A stretch of DNA of 64,000 nt from Desulfovibrio sp. ZJ369 (GTDB lineage Bacteria > Desulfobacterota > Desulfovibrionia > Desulfovibrionales > Desulfovibrionaceae). The stretch spans positions 44,050 to 108,049 of the forward strand of contig NZ_JAAKEI010000007.1 in assembly GCF_011039085.1 (NCBI RefSeq). The letters are read 5' to 3'. The notes beneath the pieces were generated by a model. That model was not told the origin of the DNA, ran no database searches, and saw nothing but the letters and a program-made list of their open reading frames with translations. Shown piece after piece: positions 8,086 through 17,349 of the stretch; the first letter of the stretch is position 1; each line of letters begins with the position of its first letter. The position numbers and the translations under genes are program-made.

Positions 8086-9203
8086 CAGCGCACCCAGACC
8101 TGGCCGCGCTGTTCCGCGGCGTTGACGTAGGCCGCGATCTGGCCCTGGCTGAAATCCAGCATGCCCTGCTTGTCCCCTTGGCCTTGATAGAAACGATGAT
8201 ACCACTCCGCCGTGTAGCGGATGGTTTCCTCAAAGGTGAGGGTAGCCTTCCAGCCAAGATGCGCCAGGGCTTTGTCGCAGCAAAGCTTGAGCAGCGTGCA
8301 TTCTTTCATCTCCGCCTGCCCGGCCGTGTTCATGCGGCTCTCAAAGCCCGGCCAGTGACGGGCCAGGGCTTCCGCCACTTCGGCTACGGTATTGTTCACA
8401 TCCGCCGCCGGGCCAAAATTATACGCCTGGCCCCGCGGATCAAAGGCGCAGCCGCGCGGCGGCTCGCCTTTGCCCAGCAGACGCGCGCCCAGCCAGAGAT
8501 AGCCTGAAAGCGGCTCCAGCACGAGCTGCCAGGGCCGCGTGGCCCAGGGGCTGCGAATATGGGCGGCCTGCCCGGCGGCCCAGGCCCGCGCGCAGTCGGG
8601 CACGATCCGATCCTGCGCCCAGTCTCCGCCGCCGATCACATTGCCCGCGCGCACCGTGGCGCAGGCCGGTCCGTCCTTGAAAAAGCTTTGAAAATAGGAG
8701 TGGGCGATAATTTCCGCGCAGGCCTTGGAGGCGGAATAGGGATCCGCGCCGCCCAGATGGTCTGTTTCGCGGTAGCCCCAGACCCATTCGTCGTTGCGGT
8801 AGCATTTGTCCGAGGTGATCATGACCACGGCCCGCGTCGTGGGGCAGCCGCGCACGGCTTCCAGCACGTTCATGCTGCCGAGCATGTTGGTTTCAAACGT
8901 ATCCGCAGGGTTCGCGTAGGAGCGGCGCACCAGAGCCTGCGCCGCCAGGTGGAAGACCACATCGGGCCTGAATTCCCGCATGGCGCGGATGAGGCTTTCG
9001 CGGTCGCGGATGTCGCCGCGCAGATCCCGCAGGTGATCGGCCAGACGCATGGCCGCGAAGTGCGAAGGTTCGGTGGGAATGCCGTTGGAAAAACCGGCCA
9101 CCGTGGCCCCCAGCCGGATCAGCCAGGCCGCCAGCCAGGAACCCTTGAAACCCGTATGGCCGGTGATGAAAACCCGGCGACCTTGATATGCATTGGCAAA
9201 CAT
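8085..9203 (-). CDS. rfbG: CDP-glucose 4,6-dehydratase
   Basis: The 372-residue extended short-chain dehydrogenase has the NAD-binding motif ITGHTGFKGSWLAAWL at residues 11-26, LAAQALVRRSY, MITSDKCYRN and the catalytic YSASK. These are hallmarks of RfbG, which converts CDP-glucose to CDP-4-keto-6-deoxyglucose for 3,6-dideoxyhexose or related O-antigen sugars. The ATG at 9203 has AAGGA just upstream; a longer upstream reading frame lacks the family N-terminus. It overlaps the epimerase gene by one base and is separated from rfbF by 448 bp that hold repeat R4. Confidence 0.92.
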   Translation of the reverse strand: MFANAYQGRRVFITGHTGFKGSWLAAWLIRLGATVAGFSNGIPTEPSHFAAMRLADHLRDLRGDIRDRESLIRAMREFRPDVVFHLAAQALVRRSYANPADTFETNMLGSMNVLEAVRGCPTTRAVVMITSDKCYRNDEWVWGYRETDHLGGADPYSASKACAEIIAHSYFQSFFKDGPACATVRAGNVIGGGDWAQDRIVPDCARAWAAGQAAHIRSPWATRPWQLVLEPLSGYLWLGARLLGKGEPPRGCAFDPRGQAYNFGPAADVNNTVAEVAEALARHWPGFESRMNTAGQAEMKECTLLKLCCDKALAHLGWKATLTFEETIRYTAEWYHRFYQGQGDKQGMLDFSQGQIAAYVNAAEQRGQVWVR

Positions 9204-9651
9204 GGCTATTCCTTCTTGTGGAAAGGAGAGGATGCTGTTTTTTCTTGTTCCGGCGATGAAGGCGGTTGCTTTCACTGGGCCGGAGCGGCGCGCGTACCGC
9301 GCTGCCTGCTGTTTCTCGTGAGGATTCTCACTGACACGGCTCTTAAAGCATTTTTTGATTGAAAATATTCATTTTCAATCACTTCGCTGCCATCATTTCG
9401 CGGCCAGAACGCGGTCTGGACGCTCATTCGGCGCGAGCGCCAGCTAACGCTGTCGCCAGAGCGGTTTAGCTGATTTCATTAGCAAACCGCTCTATTGTCC
9501 GCACCGCGCTTTGGCTCTGCGGGCACGGCTTCGCCCCGCTTCGGCTCTTCCGCCAGAGCAGAGAGGCCCGGGCGAAAGGGGCCATGCAATGACTGCGGTC
9601 AGGAACAAGGCTGGCGCGTGCCAAGGGCGAAAAGACGCTGCCATTCAGCGC
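9204..9651. other. Non-coding gap between rfbF and rfbG
   Basis: The gap holds repeat R4 (9344-9494). The flanks, 9204-9343 and 9495-9651, show no gene, terminator or RNA that I can recognise. rfbF and rfbG normally lie close together, so the gap probably grew by insertion. Confidence 0.6.
9344..9494 (+). repeat. TAGAGC element R4 (C-end + body 2 + D-end)
   Basis: A 151-bp element starting TAAAGC and ending GCTCTA. It holds a C-end hairpin, GCTGCCATCATTTCGCG, a central CCAGAACGCGGTCTGG hairpin, CCAGCTAACGCTGTCGCC, and a D-end hairpin (GAGCGGTTTAGCTGA/GCAAACCGCTC). Confidence 0.88.
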
Positions 9652-10416
9652 CTACGCCCAGAAGGCCTGGCCCGATTCCCAGAGTTCGTTCAGCTTGAGG
9701 GAATCACGCAACGTATCCATACACTGCCACTGGCCGGGATGCGGATACATGGCCAGCCGCCCCTCGGCGGCCAGTTGCTGCAAGGGTTCTTTCTCCAGAT
9801 CACAATTTTCATCTTCGCTCAGATAGTCCAGAAAACGCCGCTCAAAGACGAAAAAGCCGCAGTTGATGTATTCGTCGAGCACCGGCTTTTCCTCCCAGGA
9901 AAGGATCTTGCCGCCCGCGCCCGTGCGCACTGTGCCGAAACGTGAGGGCATGCGCACGCCGGTAAAGGTGCCGATGGCTCCGGACCGGGTGTGGAATGCC
10001 AGCAGTTTGTTCAGATCAATATCCGCCACGCCGTCGCCATAGGTGACCATGAAACGCTCGCCGTCAATATATTTGGCCACGCGCTTGAGGCGGCCGCCCT
10101 TGAGGGTCTCCTGCCCGGTGTCGCAGAGCGTCACGCGCCAGTCCTCAAGATGGCCGGCGTGGGCAGTAAGCGCGCCGGTTTTGAGCTCCACGGTGAAATC
10201 CGTGTGGCGCATATTGTAGTCATGGAAGTACTGCTTGATCACCTCGCCCTTGTAGCCCAGCGGCAGGATGAAATCCTTGAAGCCGAAGCGGGCGTAAATG
10301 GACATGATGTGCCAGAGCACCGGCCGCCCGCCGATTTCCACCATGGGCTTGGGTTTGATCGAGGTTTCTTCGCGCAGGCGCGTGCCTTTGCCGCCGCACA
10401 TGATGATCGTTTTCAT
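9652..10416 (-). CDS. rfbF: Glucose-1-phosphate cytidylyltransferase
   Basis: The 254-residue nucleotidyltransferase begins MKTIIMCGGKGTRLREET, the glycine-rich pyrophosphorylase signature, followed by KPKPMVEIGGRPVLWHIM and later VTYGDGVADIDLNKLL. These match RfbF, which makes CDP-glucose from CTP and glucose-1-phosphate and so commits sugar to the CDP-dideoxyhexose pathway. GGAGGG lies just upstream of the ATG at 10416. It is first in a minus-strand group rfbF-rfbG-epimerase, interrupted by repeat R4. Confidence 0.93.
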   Translation of the reverse strand: MKTIIMCGGKGTRLREETSIKPKPMVEIGGRPVLWHIMSIYARFGFKDFILPLGYKGEVIKQYFHDYNMRHTDFTVELKTGALTAHAGHLEDWRVTLCDTGQETLKGGRLKRVAKYIDGERFMVTYGDGVADIDLNKLLAFHTRSGAIGTFTGVRMPSRFGTVRTGAGGKILSWEEKPVLDEYINCGFFVFERRFLDYLSEDENCDLEKEPLQQLAAEGRLAMYPHPGQWQCMDTLRDSLKLNELWESGQAFWA

Positions 10417-10518
10417 AGGCCCTCCCGGTGTCGCTTTGAAACCTGCCCCGCAGGACTCGGCTACCTGTAGCAGAAGCCGGGGCGGAAAAAAAGCCCCGGC
10501 GCCCCCCGGCAACGGGCT

Positions 10519-10547
10519 TTGCAATATGCGGCCTGTTGCGCTATAGT
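10519..10547 (+). promoter_or_regulatory. Sigma-70-type promoter
   Basis: TTGCAA (10519-10524), a 17-bp spacer and TATAGT (10542-10547), 50 bp before the lipoprotein start at 10598. Good match on both boxes with ideal spacing. Confidence 0.65.
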
Positions 10548-10597
10548 ATTTCCGTTACAGTGATACTATCGCGCCCTGGCGCGCAAACGAGGTAGTT

Positions 10598-11257
10598 ATG
10601 AATATTCTGCGCAGGCCGTCCCCCTTTCTGCTGGCGGCGGCTTTACTGGTGGCCCTGCTCGCGGCCTGCTTTGCTTCCGGCCCGCAAAAAACCCTGAACA
10701 AGCTGGCTGAGGCCCTGAACAAGAACGACAGCGCGGCTTTTCTTTCCCAATTGGATATAAAAATGTTTGCGGCCAATCAGATCAAAAATCTCACCCGCGA
10801 GGATCAAGCCCTGAGTTCGCTCGACTCCCTGGGCCGTATGCTGGGCCTTGGCGGCATGGATGACCTTTTGGGCAGCGTGATGGACATGGAGAGGCGTCTG
10901 CAAAAGCAGTATGTGCGCGGCGTGAGCAGCGGCGAACTGATGGCCCGGTGCCGCGAAGCGCAAAGCCCGGATTGCCCCTGGACGCCGGAAGCGCTGCAGA
11001 ATGCCGAGATTACCCAACTGAGCGACACGGCCGCCGTGGCCAAAGTCACAACCCCGGCCCGGATGACCAGTTGGCTGGCCCTGCAAAAGAGAGGCGACAA
11101 TTGGCTGGTGGTGGGACAGGCGGTTCTGGAAAGCACGGCCAGGGACTATGCGCAGGGCAAGACGCCGCCTGCGGCCGCAGGCGCGCCGCTGCGCAAAGAC
11201 AGGCCCGACGCGGAACCCGCGGATAAGCCCGCCAGCGAGGGCGTCATGACTATTTAG
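10598..11257 (+). CDS. Predicted lipoprotein with a helical N-terminal domain
   Basis: The 219-residue protein has a signal peptide with lipobox LAAC at about residues 21-24 and then a helical region (TLNKLAEALNKNDSAAFLSQ) reminiscent of small DUF2939-like envelope proteins. The C-terminal 40 residues are Pro/Ala/Lys-rich and probably disordered. No enzyme motif is seen. It has its own promoter, is divergent from rfbF, and ends in a TAG that is part of repeat R5. Function unknown. Confidence 0.72.
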   Translation: MNILRRPSPFLLAAALLVALLAACFASGPQKTLNKLAEALNKNDSAAFLSQLDIKMFAANQIKNLTREDQALSSLDSLGRMLGLGGMDDLLGSVMDMERRLQKQYVRGVSSGELMARCREAQSPDCPWTPEALQNAEITQLSDTAAVAKVTTPARMTSWLALQKRGDNWLVVGQAVLESTARDYAQGKTPPAAAGAPLRKDRPDAEPADKPASEGVMTI

Positions 11258-11291
11258 AGCGTTTTGCTCATTTCATGAGCAAAACGCTCTA
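11255..11291. repeat. TAGAGC element R5 (solo D-end, 37 bp)
   Basis: An almost perfect palindrome: TAGAGCGTTTTGCTCAT / ATGAGCAAAACGCTCTA. It supplies the stop codon of the upstream lipoprotein gene and lies between convergent genes. R15 and R19 are elements of the same 37-bp length. Confidence 0.9.
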
Positions 11292-11369
11292 CGCAGAAAG
11301 GTCATGGGCAAGGTGAGCCTGCGGGAAAAAGCATATCCTGTTGACAACGCTTTTCCCCGGTATTCTGCC

Positions 11370-12557
11370 TCAGGATCTGTAATCCGAATTCAGCGTGACG
11401 TATTCATGCCCCAGATCCGAGGCCTGCAAAACATATGTGCCCGGCCCGTCGCCCAGGCTGATGTCCACCGTCACATCCCTGGCCTTGAGCAGTTCGGCCA
11501 GCTTTTCCTCCTGATCGTCATTCACGGGCCGGCCCTTGCAAAAGCGCTCCACCCCGCAGAGCCGCAAGCCCACCTGGGCCGGGTCGAAGCGCGCGCCGCT
11601 GTAGCCCACGGCCGTGACGATACGCCCCCAGTTGGCGTCCCCGCCGTAGATGGCCGTCTTGACCAGCTGGGAATGCCCCACGCTGCGCGCCACGCGCGCG
11701 GCGTCCGCGTCGTCCGCCGCGCCGGTCACGCTGATATGGATCACCTTCTTCGCCCCTTCGCCATCCATGACCAGCATATGCGCAACCGTGCCCAGAATGG
11801 CGGTGAGCGCCTCTTCCAGGAGGGTCAGATCAGCTGTGTTGCGGGCGGCAACGCCGGACGCGCCGTTGGCCAGGCCCAGAATGGTGTCGTTGGTCGAGGT
11901 GTCGCCGTCCACACTGACCCGATTGAAGGTTTTTTCCACGGCCCGGCCGAACATGGCCTGCCAGGGGGCACGCGCAACGCTCGCGTCCGTGAGGGCCACG
12001 CAGAGCATGGTAGCCATGTTCGGGCAGATCATGCCCGCGCCCTTGGCCATGACCGTCAGCCGCACCGTGCCCCCGGAAAGCGCCAGCTCGCGCGCGGCAA
12101 ACTTGGGAAAAGCGTCCGTGGTCATGAAGGCGCGGGTAAAGCCCTCGGCGTCGCGGCTGCCCAGGCTTTGCGCCAGAGCAGGGACGGCCGCGCGCCAGAG
12201 ATCCATTTTGAGCGGCGCGCCCACCACGCCCGTGGAGAGGGGCAATATTTCATGCGGGGCAAGCCCGATGGCCTCGGCCGCCATTGCCTGCGTGGCGCGG
12301 CAGTCGGCAAGGCCCTGTTCGCCGGTGCAGGCGTTGGCCTGGCCGGAATTGGCCAGCACCGCGCGGGCCGTGCCGTATCGGGCCAGAATTTCCTGGCAGA
12401 CCAGCACGGGCGCGGCCTTGAAGACATTTTGGGTAAACATGCCGGCCAGCACGCAAGGCCGGTCGGATACAATCAGCCCCAAATCGTCGCGGCCCGGCTT
12501 CTTGAAACTGGCTGCCGCGGCTCCGGCCCTGAACCCTTTGGGAAGATCGTCGATCAT
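11370..12557 (-). CDS. argJ: Bifunctional glutamate N-acetyltransferase/amino-acid acetyltransferase
   Basis: The 395-residue ArgJ recycles the acetyl group from N-acetylornithine to glutamate in arginine synthesis and may also use acetyl-CoA. MAKGAGMICPNMATM (170-184) contains the autocleavage site; Thr183 becomes the N-terminal nucleophile of the beta chain. NSGQANACTG and DGDTSTNDT are further ArgJ signatures. Cytoplasmic. It stands alone: no other arg gene is adjacent. It is downstream of and co-directional with fusA, separated by repeat R6 and a long hairpin. Confidence 0.94.
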   Translation of the reverse strand: MIDDLPKGFRAGAAAASFKKPGRDDLGLIVSDRPCVLAGMFTQNVFKAAPVLVCQEILARYGTARAVLANSGQANACTGEQGLADCRATQAMAAEAIGLAPHEILPLSTGVVGAPLKMDLWRAAVPALAQSLGSRDAEGFTRAFMTTDAFPKFAARELALSGGTVRLTVMAKGAGMICPNMATMLCVALTDASVARAPWQAMFGRAVEKTFNRVSVDGDTSTNDTILGLANGASGVAARNTADLTLLEEALTAILGTVAHMLVMDGEGAKKVIHISVTGAADDADAARVARSVGHSQLVKTAIYGGDANWGRIVTAVGYSGARFDPAQVGLRLCGVERFCKGRPVNDDQEEKLAELLKARDVTVDISLGDGPGTYVLQASDLGHEYVTLNSDYRS

Positions 12558-12629
12558 TTTGCAACCTCACTCAGGCGATGCTCTGATGTTTTACACGCTT
12601 GCATCCTGCCCGGCCACGCGCAATGATCC

Positions 12630-12790
12630 TAAGAGCATTTTGCTTTTGAAATTATTCAATTTCAAAAGCGGCGCTGCCATCATTTCCCCGCAAGCGGGAC
12701 AAGCGCCTGAAAAGCGTGGTTTTCAGGCGCATTCGGCGCGGGCGTCCGCTCCCGCGGCCGCCAGAGCATTTTCAAAGAGAAAATGCTCTA
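12630..12790 (+). repeat. TAGAGC element R6 (E-end + body 2 variant + B-end)
   Basis: A 161-bp element: E-end hairpin (GCTTTTGAAAT/ATTTCAAAAGC), GCGGCGCTGCCATCATTTC, a central GCCTGAAAA/TTTTCAGGC hairpin, GCGGCCGCC, and a B-end hairpin ending AAATGCTCTA. Confidence 0.88.
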
Positions 12791-12809
12791 ATGGACCAGG
12801 GCGTATGCA

Positions 12810-12850
12810 ACTCGCGGGAATTTCGCACTATCTGCAAAATTCCCGCGAGT
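12810..12850 (-). other. Perfect 14-bp hairpin downstream of fusA
   Basis: ACTCGCGGGAATTT and AAATTCCCGCGAGT enclose a 13-nt loop, 67 bp beyond the fusA stop. There is no T-tract. It may mark the 3' end of str operon transcripts or be another insertion remnant. Confidence 0.55.
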
Positions 12851-12886
12851 AGAGCTTTTTGCTCATGAAAGCAGCTCAACGCCGTT
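12850..12886. repeat. TAGAGC element R7 (decayed D-end)
   Basis: TAGAGCTTTTTGCTCATGAAAGCAGC resembles the left half of the 37-bp D-end palindrome. The right half has diverged. Confidence 0.5.
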
Positions 12887-12916
12887 TGCCGCGGCCTGCG
12901 GCAAAAAGGCCCGCAG

Positions 12917-14995
<2,079 letters not shown>

Positions 14996-15094
14996 GGTAT
15001 TCCTCCATACTGCGGAAGCGGTGGTATACAACCGACGCCGCTTCCTTGCGGACGCGGCGTCGGAAGATGTTGGCGGATGCGGCCGGCGGCCTCT

Positions 15095-15231
15095 TAGAGC
15101 ATTTTTTGATTGAAAATATCCATTTTCAATCATTTCGCGTCCAGAACGCGGTCTGGACGCTCATTCGGCGCGGGCGCCAGCTAACGCTGTCGCCAGAGCG
15201 TTTAGCTCATTTCATGAGCAAAACGCTCTTA
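15095..15231 (+). repeat. TAGAGC element R8 (C-end + body 2 + D-end)
   Basis: A 137-bp element closely matching R4: C-end hairpin, TTTCGCGTCCAGAACGCGG central hairpin, CAGCTAACGCTGTCGCC and D-end GAGCAAAACGCTCTTA. It lies inside the str operon, and its right edge supplies the rpsG stop codon (TAA on the minus strand). Confidence 0.92.
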
Positions 15232-15699
15232 CCAGCGATAGTGGGCAAAGGCCTTGTTGGCGTCGGCCATGCGGTGCGTGTCTTCGCGCTTCTTCACCGC
15301 GCCGCCGCGACCGTTGTAGGCATCCAGCAGTTCGGCGGAAAGTTTGGACGTCATGCCCTTTTCGCCGCGCGAACGGGCATAATTGATCAGCCAGCGGATG
15401 GACAGGGAGACCTGGCGTTCCGGGCGCACTTCCATGGGCACCTGATAGGTGGCGCCGCCCACGCGGCGGGCCTTGACTTCCATATGCGGCTTGACGTTGT
15501 CCAAGGCCTTTTCAAAAGCGCGCATGGGATCTTCGCCGGTTTTTTCAGCCAGGGTTTCCAGAGAGCTGTAAAAAATTTTTTCGGCCGCGCCCTTTTTGCC
15601 GTCGTACATCAGCCGGTTCACGAATTTGGTGACCAGGCGGCTGGAATAAAGCGGATCGGGCAGCACTTCCCTCTTGGGAACAGGACCTTTACGGGGCAT
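15229..15699 (-). CDS. rpsG: 30S ribosomal protein S7
   Basis: The 156-residue S7 ([11 protein letters not shown] start) nucleates assembly of the 3' domain of 16S r[35 protein letters not shown] and ARSRGEKGM are S7 signatures, and the length is normal. The ATG at 15699 has GGAG close upstream. Second gene of the str operon. The stop codon lies in repeat R8, and the natural S7 C-terminus (KAFAHYRW) directly abuts it, so R8 inserted essentially at the end of the gene. Confidence 0.97.
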   Translation of the reverse strand: MPRKGPVPKREVLPDPLYSSRLVTKFVNRLMYDGKKGAAEKIFYSSLETLAEKTGEDPMRAFEKALDNVKPHMEVKARRVGGATYQVPMEVRPERQVSLSIRWLINYARSRGEKGMTSKLSAELLDAYNGRGGAVKKREDTHRMADANKAFAHYRW

Positions 15700-15855
15700 G
15701 GGGTTTCTCCTTTACAAAGCGCATTGCGGCGTCACCAACCCCGCCCCGCGCCCGGATATGCCGCAACAGCCGCCACACGCGGCCCCTTGGCAGTCTATTC
15801 CGGTGCGGGACATGGCGCACGCCGGACAAAGGAAAACAATTCGCCGAATCTGCGT

Positions 15856-16227
15856 CTACTTGGGCCGCTTGGCGCCGTATTTGGAACGGCTCTTGCGACG
15901 ATCAGCCACGCCGGAGGTATCCAGCGTGCCGCGCACAATGTGATAACGCACGCCGGGAAGGTCCTTGACGCGGCCGCCGCGGATGATCACCACGGAGTGC
16001 TCTTGCAGGTTATGGCCTTCGCCGGGAATGTAGGCCGTCACCTCGATGCCGTTGGTCAGGCGCACGCGGGCCACCTTGCGCAAGGCCGAGTTGGGCTTTT
16101 TGGGCGTGGTGGTATACACGCGGGTGCAAACGCCGCGGCGCTGCGGGCAGGCCTGCAGGGCCGGGGTTTTTTTGCGCTTTACCGACGCCTTCCGCTCAAT
16201 GCGGATAAGCTGGTTGATCGTGGGCAT
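15856..16227 (-). CDS. rpsL: 30S ribosomal protein S12
   Basis: The 123-residue S12 acts in decoding. [13 protein letters not shown] and [13 protein letters not shown] keep lysines at the classic streptomycin-resistance positions, so this allele looks wild type. The start at 16227 (MPTINQLIR) has GGAGGA upstream; a longer frame begins with unrelated residues. First gene of the str operon; the next gene, rpsG, is 156 bp downstream. Confidence 0.97.
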   Translation of the reverse strand: MPTINQLIRIERKASVKRKKTPALQACPQRRGVCTRVYTTTPKKPNSALRKVARVRLTNGIEVTAYIPGEGHNLQEHSVVIIRGGRVKDLPGVRYHIVRGTLDTSGVADRRKSRSKYGAKRPK

Positions 16228-16280
16228 TATATTCCTCCATAATGCGCAACAGTTGAACCGACAAAACTCCAAGAGGGTTG

Positions 16281-16310
16281 GACATAGCCCACCGGGGCAT
16301 ACTCTGTCAA
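16281..16310 (-). promoter_or_regulatory. Candidate str operon promoter
   Basis: On the minus strand a perfect TTGACA (16310-16305) is followed after 18 bp by TATGTC (16286-16281), about 54 bp before the rpsL start. The -35 is strong and the -10 weak. Confidence 0.5.
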
Positions 16311-16407
16311 GGGCGCGGGCGGGGCCGATGCCTTTGCCCCCGGCCGTGTCGCCGGCAACCGCCCTTTCTCCGCAATCGGCGTCAGATGAAGCGGGCCGAA
16401 GGTAGTC

Positions 16408-17256
16408 CTATGGGCACGGCGTGAGAAACGAGGCCCGCTCTTCCCGCACTATCCCCAGAATTTCTTCCATATGGGCCAGGGTCGGACGCCCCTTGTTGCT
16501 TGTCAGCAGATGCAAAAGGCGGTCCACAGCCTCGCGGCGGGTGGCGGTGAAGCGGCTGTCACCAAGCAGATTTCTGCGTCCCAGCAGGGCCAGGATTTTT
16601 CCCTGACGGGCCACAAGGCCCGCATGCACCTTGTACAGGGGCTCAAGCGTGTCGCTCTCGGCCGCGGCCAGGACCATGATCGAAGTCGTATACAGGCGCT
16701 CCAGAAACAGGCCGTACAAATGCGCGCCCAAAAGACGCAGATGGGCTTCGCTTTCCGACGCTGCCTTGAGCATGGCTGTGAGCTGCGCCTCAATGCGCCG
16801 GACAATGATTTCACGCCCGGCCGCTCCTGTCGGATCCTTGCGCAGCACGGCCCGTTCCGTTGCGGTCAGGCCGGGCAGGTGTATGCCGGGATTCAGTTTT
16901 TGCAGCAGCCTGTTCTCCTGCACGGCCTCCTCGGGTTTGCCGAAAAACAACGCATAGGTCCGATCCGAAGCCACCATGCCACTGAGCACCGCCGTCTGAT
17001 CCCAATCGCCGGGCTGGGGGCAGATGTCTTTGGGCACGGTCAACCCGATCTGATACGCAAAGCCTGCTTCCTTGAGCAGCCCGATTTCATCCAGACCCTG
17101 CCGCAGGGCCCGGAGATCCAGCAGCGGGCGCATGGCCGCCACCACCGCGGCCGGGCTCTCGCTGCCGCCCGCGGCCGCCAGAGGGGAGCGCGGCATAAAA
17201 ATCAGGCACAGGCAGACCAGGCAAGTGACGAGAAAGGACATGTTTGCGCGCGGCAT
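16408..17256 (-). CDS. Exported protein of unknown function
   Basis: The 282-residue protein has an N-terminal hydrophobic segment (MSFLVTCLVCLCLIFM, about residues 6-21) followed by SPLAAAGG, a likely Sec signal peptide. The mature part is mainly helical, with no cofactor or catalytic motif I recognise. GGAGG four bases before ATG 17256 supports the start. It is downstream of valS on the same strand (93 bp apart) and may be co-transcribed, but nothing links the functions. Confidence 0.65.
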   Translation of the reverse strand: MPRANMSFLVTCLVCLCLIFMPRSPLAAAGGSESPAAVVAAMRPLLDLRALRQGLDEIGLLKEAGFAYQIGLTVPKDICPQPGDWDQTAVLSGMVASDRTYALFFGKPEEAVQENRLLQKLNPGIHLPGLTATERAVLRKDPTGAAGREIIVRRIEAQLTAMLKAASESEAHLRLLGAHLYGLFLERLYTTSIMVLAAAESDTLEPLYKVHAGLVARQGKILALLGRRNLLGDSRFTATRREAVDRLLHLLTSNKGRPTLAHMEEILGIVREERASFLTPCP

Positions 17257-17349
17257 ACTGCCTCCGCTTTTTCCGGCTCACTGTGGCGGGGAAATGGCTC
17301 CCTTGCGGGGCAAAAGCCCGCACAGGCCCGTGGCGCGTTGATTGCTCGC

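Larger units (their letters stand above)
12558..12916. other. Intergenic region argJ-fusA
   Basis: Contains repeat R6, a 14-bp-stem hairpin and the decayed repeat R7. No gene is visible. A tuf gene, a frequent neighbour downstream of fusA, is absent. Confidence 0.7.

Noticed and set aside
14996..15133. An N-terminal extension of EF-G from an upstream ATG
   Set aside because: The added residues ([13 protein letters not shown] and on) are a translation of repeat R8 and absent from EF-G; GTG at 14995 has a good ribosome binding site.
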